Source: Kocuria subflava
GTDB lineage: Bacteria; Actinomycetota; Actinomycetes; Actinomycetales; Micrococcaceae
Length of the DNA: 35,195 nucleotides
Assembly: GCF_012163155.1 (NCBI RefSeq)
Contig: NZ_JAAVUN010000025.1
Span: 1 to 35,195, forward strand
Direction: 5' to 3'
Below, piece after piece: positions 26,057-32,541 of this stretch. Under the pieces are notes generated by a model. The model was not told where the DNA came from, made no database searches, and saw only the letters and a program-made list of their open reading frames with translations. Within the stretch, counting starts at the first letter, position 1. Every line of letters begins with the position of its first letter. Both the position numbers and the translations under genes were made by a program.

Positions 26057-27603
26057 AGTGGGTGGTGAACCAAAAAACCGGGAGGTCCCTTGCGGCCGGG
26101 CTCTGTGCTGCCGTGCTGTTGGTGGGGTGCTCACAGGGTGGCAGTTCGGACTCCACCGGTTCCTCCCCCGATGCCCTGGATGGAACCGATGCAGCCTTGT
26201 CCAGGTTCTACCAACAGGAGCTGAGCTGGGGCGAGTGTGACCAGGTGGACAACGGCACGGATCTGGAGTGCGCCGATCTGACCGTCCCCGTGGATTACGC
26301 GGACCCGCAGGGTGAGACCACCACGGTGGTCATGGCCCGCACCACCGGTGGCGCAAACGCCGCACAGGGCTCTTTGCTCATGAATCCCGGTGGCCCCGGT
26401 GGATCCGGCGTGGACTTGATGCAGTACGCCTCCACGTTCTTCAGCCAGGACGTTCTGGACAACTACCAAGTGGTGTCCTTTGATCCACGCGGTGTGTTCA
26501 GGTCTGACGGGATCACATGCTTGAGTGATTCCGAACTGGATCAATGGCGGGAGAACTCCACCTTTGATCCGCAGACCGACTCCATGGACGTGATCCGTGA
26601 GGAGTACCGCACCGTGGGCCAGGCCTGCCAGGAGAACTCCGGGCCGGTGCTGGAGCACATGGACACCGAATCCGTGGCGCGGGACATGGACGTCATGCGT
26701 GCAGTCCTTGGAGATGCGCAGACCAACTACCTGGGTTTCTCCTACGGCACACAGCTGGGATCCACCTATGCCCAGCTTTTCCCGGAACGCGTGGGACGTT
26801 TTGTGTTGGATGGAGCCGTGGACCCGTCCTTGACCAGCAGCCAGATCACGTTGGGGCAGGCCCGCTCCTTTGACGAGTCCCTGCGGGAGTTTGTCCGCGA
26901 CTGCACGGAAAACAACAACATGTGCTTCACGGACGGTTCTGTGGATGATGGTCTGGAACAGATCCAGACCATCCTTGACCGCACCCTGGAGCAGACCATC
27001 ACCGCAGGGGGCCGCACGGTCAGCACCGTGACTGCAGCAGAAGGTGTTCTGGTTCCGCTCTACAGTCCCGCCTCCTACGGCACACTCAACCTGGCGCTGC
27101 GCGATGCCCAAGACGGTGACTACTCAGCGCTGCAAAGACTCTCTGACGCCAATCACGGGCGCACCAGCAACGGCTCCTACCGGGGCAACTCCACCTTTGC
27201 GTTCTCCGCGGTCAACTGCCTGGACTACAACACGCGTGACGTCACGGACCAGCAGATGAACGACGACCAGGACGAACTACAAGCTGCAGCACCCGTGTTC
27301 GGCCAGTACCTGGGATACGCGGATGCTGCCTGCCAGGACTGGCCGGTGGCTCCCGTGCATTCCGCGGAACCTGCCACCTATGACGGCGACTCCCAAATCC
27401 TGGTGGTGGGCACCCAACACGATCCGGCCACCCCCTACCCGTGGGCCGAGGCACTGACAGAACAGTTGGGCAACGCACGGTTGTTGACCTACGACGGCTG
27501 GGGTCACGGTGCCTACACCAGCGGCAATTCGTGCGTGGTGGAAGCAGTCAACACGTACCTGGTAGACGGTGATGTGCCGGAGGAAGGGCAAGTCTGTGGA
27601 TGA
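26053..27603 (+). CDS. Exported alpha/beta-hydrolase lipoprotein, tripeptidyl aminopeptidase-like
   Basis: This secreted hydrolase resembles the Streptomyces SlpD/SlpE/TAP family, which cleaves N-terminal peptides or related substrates outside the cell. Of 516 residues, the N-terminus (KTGRSLAAGLCAAVLLVGC) is a lipoprotein signal with lipobox LLVGC. MNPGGPGGSGVD is the oxyanion loop. The catalytic triad reads Ser230 (GFSYGTQLG), Asp457 (GTQHDPATPY) and His485 (GWGHGAY). The TAP-type C-terminal domain follows the usual pattern, with paired cysteines. It is coupled to holB by a 4-nt overlap (GTGA), a contextual association without an obvious functional link. The natural substrate is unknown. 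Confidence 0.92.
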   Translation: MKWVVNQKTGRSLAAGLCAAVLLVGCSQGGSSDSTGSSPDALDGTDAALSRFYQQELSWGECDQVDNGTDLECADLTVPVDYADPQGETTTVVMARTTGGANAAQGSLLMNPGGPGGSGVDLMQYASTFFSQDVLDNYQVVSFDPRGVFRSDGITCLSDSELDQWRENSTFDPQTDSMDVIREEYRTVGQACQENSGPVLEHMDTESVARDMDVMRAVLGDAQTNYLGFSYGTQLGSTYAQLFPERVGRFVLDGAVDPSLTSSQITLGQARSFDESLREFVRDCTENNNMCFTDGSVDDGLEQIQTILDRTLEQTITAGGRTVSTVTAAEGVLVPLYSPASYGTLNLALRDAQDGDYSALQRLSDANHGRTSNGSYRGNSTFAFSAVNCLDYNTRDVTDQQMNDDQDELQAAAPVFGQYLGYADAACQDWPVAPVHSAEPATYDGDSQILVVGTQHDPATPYPWAEALTEQLGNARLLTYDGWGHGAYTSGNSCVVEAVNTYLVDGDVPEEGQVCG

Positions 27604-27741
27604 CGGCCGGACCCCGCCATCTCGGACTGAAGCCTGCCGTTGGCAGTCCAGCACGTCTCTGACGGAATCCGCTCTCACTGCCTGCACGGGATCGGCGCGA
27701 TGCAGGTGGCCGGCGAGCGGGAGGTCAGCGGGCGGCGTCGT

Positions 27742-27773
27742 GATTCGGGGTCTGGGCGATTTGGGGTCTGGGC
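27742..27773 (+). repeat. Tandem pair of 16-bp repeats upstream of tRNA-Thr
   Basis: Two adjacent 16-bp units (27742-27757 and 27758-27773), GATTCGGGGTCTGGGC and GATTTGGGGTCTGGGC, differ at one base. They lie just upstream of the -10 box of the tRNA-Thr gene. The remainder of 27604-27785 shows nothing else. Confidence 0.6.
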
Positions 27774-27785
27774 GCGCGGCGGTGC

Positions 27786-27791
27786 TAAAGT
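27786..27791 (+). promoter_or_regulatory. Putative tRNA-Thr promoter (-10)
   Basis: TAAAGT preceded by GTGC (extended -10) lies about 45 nt before the tRNA. A TTGGGG at 27761-27766 could act as -35 with a long 19-bp spacer. The same GTGCTAA(A/C)GT sequence with a 19-bp spacer occurs before the tRNA-Ser gene. Confidence 0.45.
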
Positions 27792-27835
27792 AACGTGCGC
27801 GCTGGACAGCACCGTTATGCGATGCCCCGTGCAGC

Positions 27836-27908
27836 GCCTCCTTAGCTCAGTCGGTAGAGCGATTCACTCGTAATGAATAGGTCGCCGGTTCGATTCCGGC
27901 AGGAGGCT
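27836..27908 (+). tRNA. tRNA-Thr (anticodon CGT)
   Basis: The 73-nt cloverleaf has acceptor GCCTCCT/AGGAGGC, D-arm GCTC...GAGC, anticodon stem ATTCA/TGAAT with anticodon CGT at 27869-27871, and T-arm GCCGG-TTCGATT-CCGGC. It reads ACG threonine codons. CCA is not encoded. Confidence 0.96.
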
Positions 27909-27915
27909 CAGATCC

Positions 27916-27947
27916 AACGGCCCGTCACCTCACGGTGGCGGGCCGTT
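27916..27947 (+). terminator. Terminator after tRNA-Thr
   Basis: A 14-bp stem with one G-T pair (27916-27929 with 27934-27947) and loop TCAC is followed by TTCTG. It lies 8 nt after the tRNA. Confidence 0.75.
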
Positions 27948-28059
27948 CTGCATCCCACTGTGCTGCCAATTCCCCACCGGGCTGCGACATCACCGCCCAC
28001 AGCGTGGGGTTCTGCGGGTTTTGTGGGAGATCAACGTCGCGGTGGGAACTGGACCAGGC

Positions 28060-29043
28060 TCATCTGCCCACGCGGCCCAACTCAGCCCGCAGCAACTCCA
28101 CCAGAATCAGCGGGGATCGTACGATCGTGTCCCAGTTGACTCGAATCACCCGCCATCCGGCGTTGGTCAAGTCCTTTTCCCTTTGCCGCTCCGCACGAAT
28201 AATGGCCTCAGGGGTCCCGAACTGGCCCGTGTACTTCACCCCGCCGTCGAACTCCAGAACTACCCTTTCCTTGACCCACGCGAAATCAACCCGGTGCCGA
28301 CCACCTGCGGTCGCGATCGTCACTTGTTGTTCGAACCCCAACAGCGCGTGGTCTTCCAGCACAAGCCTGCTCAGCGTCTCCCCGGGAGATTCTGCCAAAC
28401 CGTTGGAACGGGCCAGGGCGGCAAGGGCCCGCCGAACGCCTCGACGGTTTGGCACGGTCTGGAGAACGGCCTCTACTCCTTCACGCGTTCCGCCAACCCG
28501 CACATAGTGGTCCAGAACAACGACGGCGTCACGCACCGCCAGCTCTCGCGCACAATCAGCGGCGGTTCGAGCAGGCGTGGTCACGAATGCGCCGCCCAAG
28601 GTTTGGACCTCAGCTTTGCCCAAGGACCACGAATGGGCCTGGACACGGCGGTCCGTGCGGTGACTCCTTGTGCCATGGTGTCCGATGATCGTGTATGCCC
28701 TACGCGGCAGGGTCAGCACGGGCCACCCGTGGAGCAACGCAGCCGATTCTCGGCAAAAAATCAGAGGACGTCGCGCAGCCATGCTCAGTGCATAGTGTTC
28801 TTGTTCGCATCGCTGCCACGGTTTCAAAGACAGCCACCACGAGCACGGGGCCCACACGTTCCGTTCAATGCGGAGCAAGCCGAGTTTCTGGTCGCGCCCG
28901 TCGTGATCAGCTCGAGGGTATCGGCCCAGGGTGGAGAGGACTTCTTCCCCCGTGAGAAGCCGGTCCAGATTCTGACTGCTGGAGGACTGGCTATGGCCCG
29001 GGGCACCAGCGGCCAGAGTGCGATGTATGGATGTTGTTCTCAT
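28060..29043 (-). CDS. DUF559-type protein with AbiEi-like N-terminal HTH
   Basis: The 327-residue protein has two recognisable parts. Residues about 30-75 (LLTGEEVLSTLGRYPRADHD then LGLLRIERNVW) look like the short winged-helix domain seen in AbiEi-type antitoxins. Residues about 215-320 resemble DUF559, a restriction-endonuclease/VSR-like fold: HRVDFAWVKERVVLEFDG gives the D...E-x-D pattern, followed by RQREKDLTNAGWRVIRVNWD. Multi-copy proteins of this design are common in actinobacteria and their role is unknown. I see no cognate AbiEii toxin. The ATG at 29043 lacks a clear ribosome binding site, so a later start is possible. It is flanked by tRNA-Thr and a small hypothetical gene. Confidence 0.75.
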   Translation of the reverse strand: MRTTSIHRTLAAGAPGHSQSSSSQNLDRLLTGEEVLSTLGRYPRADHDGRDQKLGLLRIERNVWAPCSWWLSLKPWQRCEQEHYALSMAARRPLIFCRESAALLHGWPVLTLPRRAYTIIGHHGTRSHRTDRRVQAHSWSLGKAEVQTLGGAFVTTPARTAADCARELAVRDAVVVLDHYVRVGGTREGVEAVLQTVPNRRGVRRALAALARSNGLAESPGETLSRLVLEDHALLGFEQQVTIATAGGRHRVDFAWVKERVVLEFDGGVKYTGQFGTPEAIIRAERQREKDLTNAGWRVIRVNWDTIVRSPLILVELLRAELGRVGR

Positions 29044-29328
29044 GCACGGAGCATTCCGTGGTCCGGACGCGCCAACACCCCTTGTTCGTCAATCTGTGGA
29101 TGACAGGGCAGCGTCGTCGACCGACATGGCTGGGTGAGGAGTTCGCGGCGCTGGAGTCTGACCCTGACTCCAGATGTAGCACCGCCGCAGGAGGTCCTCA
29201 CAGAGGGCATTGCGTCGGGAAGGTGGGAGCTGGCTGTGCAGCGCAACCCCACTGCGTCGTCGTGGTCCCACAAAAGCCGCGAGACCCCACGCTTTGGTGG
29301 GTGTTTTTGTCAGGCGGTGGGGAACCGA
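29044..29328. other. Intergenic stretch without a convincing gene
   Basis: This 285-bp gap separates two minus-strand genes. Reading frames here lack coding character or ribosome binding sites. It holds a small ACGGA/TCCGT inverted repeat at 29046-29059, a terminator-like hairpin with a T-tract on the plus strand (29286-29308) and the first of three 19-bp direct repeats. The upstream signals for the DUF559 gene must also lie here but were not recognised. Confidence 0.5.
29286..29308 (+). terminator. Terminator-like hairpin with T-tract, no upstream gene
   Basis: CCCAC (29286-29290) pairs with GTGGG (29297-29301) and is followed by TGTTTTT. The stem is short but the T-run is the best in the window and is only on the plus strand, where no gene lies upstream. 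Confidence 0.4.
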
Positions 29329-29368
29329 TCAGGCGGTGGGAAGTGAGCGAGGCGGTGGGTGTGGGGCT
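29312..29368. repeat. Three 19-bp direct repeats at a gene end
   Basis: AGGCGGTGGG recurs at 29312, 29331 and 29350, exactly 19 bp apart; the rest of each unit is divergent. The repeats span the stop codon and last codons of the minus-strand gene that ends at 29329. Confidence 0.6.
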
Positions 29369-29847
29369 CGAAAACCACGGGAGCGCAGCAGGTTTTCGGC
29401 ACGCTGAACGCGCTCAGTCACGGCGTCGGTGCGGCGAGTCAGAGCGGAGAGGCTGAGTTCATTGGCGCGTACGGCATCCACTCCGGGGCTGCGGAACCGG
29501 GCCATGGCCAGGGCTTCGGCCGCTTGAGCAAGGTCGTTGCCCGCACGGGAGAGTTCACGGTGGAGATCGTGCAGCCATCCGCCGTCGGAATGCGGGATCT
29601 CTTGGTTCTGATCTGGGGCAAAGCCCTGGGTGGTCACGCAGATCTGACGCACCCTGGGCAGAAGATCCGCAAGGTCATTGGCCACCGGCACCACCTGGGC
29701 CAGCAGGTCCTGGTCCTGGATCTGCTCGAGCACCTGGTGGAACCGGTCCAACCCGCGACGGAACCGATCATGCGCCCGCCGCCAAACGCCCTGGCCCAGT
29801 TCCTTTTGATCCCGGCGGCTTGCCAGGTGCTCTGTAAAAAATCCCAT
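29329..29847 (-). CDS. Conserved-looking hypothetical protein, helical
   Basis: The 172-residue protein is not recognised. It is almost all helical by composition, rich in Arg, Gln, Leu and Ala, with long amphipathic stretches (RFHQVLEQIQDQDLLAQVV, LHRELSRAGNDLAQAAEALA, RRTDAVTERVQRAENLL). No signal peptide or membrane segment is visible, so it is probably cytoplasmic and may form a coiled-coil bundle. The C-terminal tail APHPPPRSLPTA is encoded by the start of a repeat array. The ATG at 29847 has three 23-bp direct repeats immediately upstream. The next gene upstream on the same strand is the quinone oxidoreductase. Confidence 0.7.
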   Translation of the reverse strand: MGFFTEHLASRRDQKELGQGVWRRAHDRFRRGLDRFHQVLEQIQDQDLLAQVVPVANDLADLLPRVRQICVTTQGFAPDQNQEIPHSDGGWLHDLHRELSRAGNDLAQAAEALAMARFRSPGVDAVRANELSLSALTRRTDAVTERVQRAENLLRSRGFRAPHPPPRSLPTA

Positions 29848-29858
29848 GGTGCAGACAT

Positions 29859-29929
29859 GTTCTCAGACTTGGTACCCACAGGTTCTCAGACTCGGTGCCC
29901 ACAGGTTTTCAGACGCGGTGCCGCCACAG
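29859..29929. repeat. Three iteron-like 23-bp direct repeats upstream of the helical hypothetical gene
   Basis: Units at 29859-29881, 29882-29904 and 29905-29929 share GTTCTCAGAC-tCGGTgCCCACAG; the third has a 2-nt insertion. They begin 12 nt upstream of the minus-strand gene starting at 29847, a position suited to an operator array. Confidence 0.7.
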
Positions 29930-29972
29930 GGCCGCGGCCCACCGTCGTGGTGGACTCCCGCCCTGTGGCACC
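29917..29972 (-). terminator. Structured hairpin after the quinone oxidoreductase gene
   Basis: GGTGCC-ACAGGG (29917-29931, with a 3-nt bulge) pairs with CCCTGTGGCACC (29961-29972), enclosing a second stem CCACC/GGTGG (29939-29953). It lies 40 nt past the oxidoreductase stop and overlaps the third direct repeat. Confidence 0.5.
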
Positions 29973-30011
29973 GTGACCGCCGGCGTTGAAGCCACCAGGT
30001 GCAGCACTTTC

Positions 30012-30995
30012 TCATGGGATGAGCAGGACCTTGCCCATGTGGGTGCCTGAGTCGAAATACTCGTGCGCCTGTGCCACGTCTTCCAGACTGAATCGCCGAT
30101 CAATGCGGACTCTGATGTCACCACGCTCCACCAGAGGCCATACGTGCTGGTGCACCTGGGCCATGATCTGCGCCTTCTGATCCTGCGGGCGTGCGCGCAA
30201 GGTGGTCCCCATCAAGTGCAGACGGCGTCCCATGACACTGGCCAGATCAATCTCCGCGCGGCGGCCGCCTTGCAGTCCGATCACCACCAGACGCCCGTCC
30301 TTGGCCAGGGCCTTGAGGTTCGACTCCAGGTATTTGGCGCCCACCACGTCCAGGATGACATCAGCACCGCGATCGTCGGTGAGTTCCTGCACAGCGTGGG
30401 TGAAGTCCTGGAGGTCGTAGCGGATGGGCACAGCACCCAAGCTCTGGACGTACTCCGCTTTGGCCTGGCCGCTGACCGTGGACAAGACCGTCATGCCGAA
30501 TCCGCGGCACATCTGGATGGCCGCAGTGCCGATGCCACCGGAACCGCCGTGAACCAGGACAGTTTGCTCAGGTTTTGCCTGGGCCTCCATGAAGATGTTG
30601 GACCACACGGTGGCCAGAACCTCCGGCAGGCCGGCCGCCTCTTCAAGATCCGTCCCCTCGGGGACGGGCACAACGTTGGTGGCTGGGGCCACCACCTCCT
30701 GCGCGTATCCGCCTGAATCCAGTAGGGCACACACCGGATCCCCGACCTTCACGTTGCTCTCCGGGTCAACGTCTGGGCCGACTTCCGTGACGATGCCGGA
30801 GACCTCCAGGCCGAAGATCTTGGAGGCACCCTCAGGAATCTTGTAATTACCAGTTCTCTGCAACACGTCAGCCCGGTTGATACCGGCAGCCGTCACCTGG
30901 ATCCGGATGCCATCAGGTCGCATGGTGGGGACCGGCTGCTCCGTGACCGTCAATACCTCGGGTCCACCCGGGGTGGTGTCCACAACTGCACGCAT
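30012..30995 (-). CDS. NAD(P)H-quinone oxidoreductase, zinc-independent MDR family (PIG3-like)
   Basis: The 327-residue protein is a medium-chain dehydrogenase/reductase that would reduce quinones or related carbonyls with NADPH. It begins MRAVVDTTPGGPEVL. AAGINRADVLQRTGNY matches the PIG3/TP53I3 subgroup, FGLEVSGIVTEVG follows, and LVHGGSGGIGTAAIQM is the Rossmann nucleotide-binding motif (about residue 145). The structural and catalytic zinc cysteines of alcohol dehydrogenases are absent. The ATG at 30995 has AGGAGA 5 nt upstream; an in-frame start at 31043 lies 16 codons earlier and lacks support. It is divergent from tRNA-Ser. Confidence 0.92.
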   Translation of the reverse strand: MRAVVDTTPGGPEVLTVTEQPVPTMRPDGIRIQVTAAGINRADVLQRTGNYKIPEGASKIFGLEVSGIVTEVGPDVDPESNVKVGDPVCALLDSGGYAQEVVAPATNVVPVPEGTDLEEAAGLPEVLATVWSNIFMEAQAKPEQTVLVHGGSGGIGTAAIQMCRGFGMTVLSTVSGQAKAEYVQSLGAVPIRYDLQDFTHAVQELTDDRGADVILDVVGAKYLESNLKALAKDGRLVVIGLQGGRRAEIDLASVMGRRLHLMGTTLRARPQDQKAQIMAQVHQHVWPLVERGDIRVRIDRRFSLEDVAQAHEYFDSGTHMGKVLLIP

Positions 30996-31064
30996 GGGTC
31001 TCTCCTGGGGGTTGGGTGCGTCGTCGTCGGTGAGCAGGGTCACCGAACTTCACGCAAAACCGTA

Positions 31065-31095
31065 TTGCAAGAGCGTCGGCGGACTGTGCTAACGT
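31065..31095 (+). promoter_or_regulatory. Promoter of tRNA-Ser
   Basis: The -35 box TTGCAA (31065-31070), a 19-bp spacer and the extended -10 TGC-TAACGT (31090-31095) lie about 40 nt before the tRNA. Confidence 0.55.
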
Positions 31096-31135
31096 GTTCC
31101 CTCGTACGAAGCGGTGAGAGCCGACTGACGTACAT

Positions 31136-31223
31136 GGAAGGTTGTCCGAGCGGCCGAAGGAGCCGGTCTTGAAAACCGGTGTGCGGTAATCCCGTACCGT
31201 AGGTTCGAATCCTACACCTTCCG
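31136..31223 (+). tRNA. tRNA-Ser (anticodon TGA)
   Basis: The 88-nt class II tRNA has acceptor GGAAGGT/ACCTTCC with discriminator G, anticodon stem CCGGT/ACCGG and anticodon TGA at 31170-31172. A long variable arm (GTGCGGTAATCCCGTAC) and T-arm with GGTTCGAATCC follow. It reads UCA and other UCN codons. CCA is not encoded. Confidence 0.96.
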
Positions 31224-31230
31224 CATTAGG

Positions 31231-31276
31231 CAAAGGCCCGGTGGTCAGCGAGAAATCGCAGGTCACCGGGCCTTTG
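31231..31276 (+). terminator. Terminator after tRNA-Ser
   Basis: A perfect 13-bp stem CAAAGGCCCGGTG (31231-31243) pairs with 31264-31276 across a 20-nt loop. It starts 7 nt after the tRNA. Confidence 0.75.
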
Positions 31277-31376
31277 GCATTCCCCCACCGTCTCGGAAAC
31301 CGCTTACCTCACGGAGCCATCACACAAGAGGCGATTCGCTCATCCACAAGTTCAGGTGAGGCAGTAGAGCACCACC

Positions 31377-31405
31377 TTGCACCCGCGGTAACCTTCCCCT
31401 AATCA
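31377..31405 (+). promoter_or_regulatory. Possible promoter for the membrane-protein gene at 31493
   Basis: TTGCAC (31377-31382), a 17-bp spacer and TAATCA (31400-31405) give a plausible sigma-70 arrangement about 90 nt before the gene. The -10 box lacks the final T, so this is weak. Confidence 0.3.
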
Positions 31406-31492
31406 GAGCTGAACAAACATGATCCTCGCGGGCCAGCCGATATTGCCGCGACCATATGCAGACCCAACCTGAACAACACCGGAGAGCAACCA

Positions 31493-31897
31493 GTGGTGAC
31501 ATCAGAAACCCTGATCTTCCTGGGCACAGCACTGATGATTGCCACCATCAACACCACAGCATTCATACTGGCGTGGCATGGACGAGGGCCAGACGTATGG
31601 CACAGGAGGCAGCCCGGCTGGCTCCCTTTGGCCTTCCTGTCCGGAGCCCTCGCCGGCACGAGTCTAGTCATGTTCACAACAATTGCAGCCATCCAAGAAT
31701 ATTTTGACATAGCAATTTTTCAACTTTTTCCCATGGGATTCACCATGGCCTACGTACTTGTATTCTTTGTGGTAGTTCCAAGTGTTCCTGTATTGGGTTT
31801 CCGTAGAGAGCGGATGAAATTCCTGTGCCCAAAGTGGATCAACGTGGCCCGGTTCCAGAATGACCTGGAGCTTGCACGGAAGACAATCTGGACCTAG
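31493..31897 (+). CDS. Small membrane protein of unknown function
   Basis: The 134-residue protein is not recognised. Three membrane segments are apparent: residues about 6-27 (LIFLGTALMIATINTTAFILAW), 45-67 (LAFLSGALAGTSLVMFTTIAAI) and 78-101 (FPMGFTMAYVLVFFVVVPSVPVLG). They are followed by a basic, Arg/Lys-rich cytoplasmic tail (RRERMKFLCPKWINVARFQNDLE). GTG at 31493 or the next codon GTG at 31496 may start it; GGAGAG lies 6 or 9 nt upstream respectively. Part of the sequence is AT-richer than the flanking core genes. The downstream frameshifted gene is in the same frame after its stop and may form a pair with it. Confidence 0.65.
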   Translation: MVTSETLIFLGTALMIATINTTAFILAWHGRGPDVWHRRQPGWLPLAFLSGALAGTSLVMFTTIAAIQEYFDIAIFQLFPMGFTMAYVLVFFVVVPSVPVLGFRRERMKFLCPKWINVARFQNDLELARKTIWT

Positions 31898-31942
31898 GGC
31901 CAGCAGCCACCCCGATCAGCCCACCCACTGGCGCAGACCACC

Positions 31943-32483
31943 TTGCCCCACAGGACCCGAACCAACCACTGGCGCGCCACAGCAGAGGTTCTTGCACTAC
32001 TGGCAGCATGGGGGCTGCTCCTCAAGATCCAGTCCGAACAGCTCGCGAGCCGTCCACCCCTCCCCGTCATTATCTTTTTGTGGACCAGCCTGATCGCGAT
32101 CTCCCTGTTCACCGCTGGGCATTTCCTGTATCTGGTTCTTTGCTTGTTGACTCCCGCACCGATAACCCTCTCCCAAAAAGGGAGTTTTCACCCGGGACTG
32201 GCAAGTTGATTGGGTTGATGACAGCGCGGTCCAATATGTTGACTATCGCCTGTATTTCCATGTATCAAGCCGGGTTGCAAGGTTCTACCACGACAACAAC
32301 AAATGGAACCCGGGGCGGCCATTTGGGTACGGACGCCGCGTTGCAAGCGGCCATCGCCTGGTCTGCCAAAAGCACATTGCGCATGCCGTGAAAACCCGCG
32401 ATATCGCAATGGCTCTGATGAACACATACGGCGTTCCTGACCAACCCACCCCCGATCCTGTCCTCCTACCGTGGGCTCACTAG
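31943..32483 (+). pseudogene. Frameshifted membrane-anchored gene of unknown function
   Basis: Two coding-like segments meet at an A5 run (32175-32179). The first (frame of 31943, closing at 32209) has two hydrophobic segments, ATAEVLALLAAWGLLL and LPVIIFLWTSLIAISLFTAG, and ends ITLSQKG. The second, in the +1 frame, is open from 32166 to the TAG at 32481-32483. It reads like a soluble domain: VFTRDWQVDWVDDSAVQYVD, YRLYFHVSSRVARFYHDNN, KWNPGRPFGYGRRVASGHR, and ends PDPVLLPWAH. That second frame has no ATG, GTG or TTG in its first 80 codons, so it cannot be a separate gene of that length. Removing one base would join them into about 180 residues. The TTG at 31943 has no ribosome binding site, so the true start is uncertain. 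This may be a pseudogene, a sequencing error, or programmed frameshifting. The domain is not recognised. Confidence 0.55.
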
Positions 32484-32528
32484 TCACCCCGGCGCACCCC
32501 TTCAGCAGCCGACTGAGCAACCATCCGG

Positions 32529-32534
32529 TAGCTT
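32529..32534 (+). promoter_or_regulatory. -10 box of a probable leaderless thioesterase transcript
   Basis: TAGCTT ends 7 nt before the ATG at 32542, and no Shine-Dalgarno is present. This favours the ATG over the TTG at 32533, which overlaps the box. Confidence 0.45.
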
Positions 32535-32541
32535 GAATCCC

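Noticed and set aside
26131-27111. 326-codon minus-strand frame opposite the hydrolase gene.
   Set aside because: The plus-strand frame has a full signal peptide and catalytic triad; the minus frame is its shadow.
27836-31223. An integrated element bounded by the two tRNA genes.
   Set aside because: No integrase, no direct repeat of either tRNA end, and the content (DUF559 gene, quinone oxidoreductase) looks chromosomal.
32008-32391. 127-codon plus-strand frame starting at ATG 32008.
   Set aside because: Its sequence is low in protein character; the two other frames carry the membrane helices and the soluble domain respectively.
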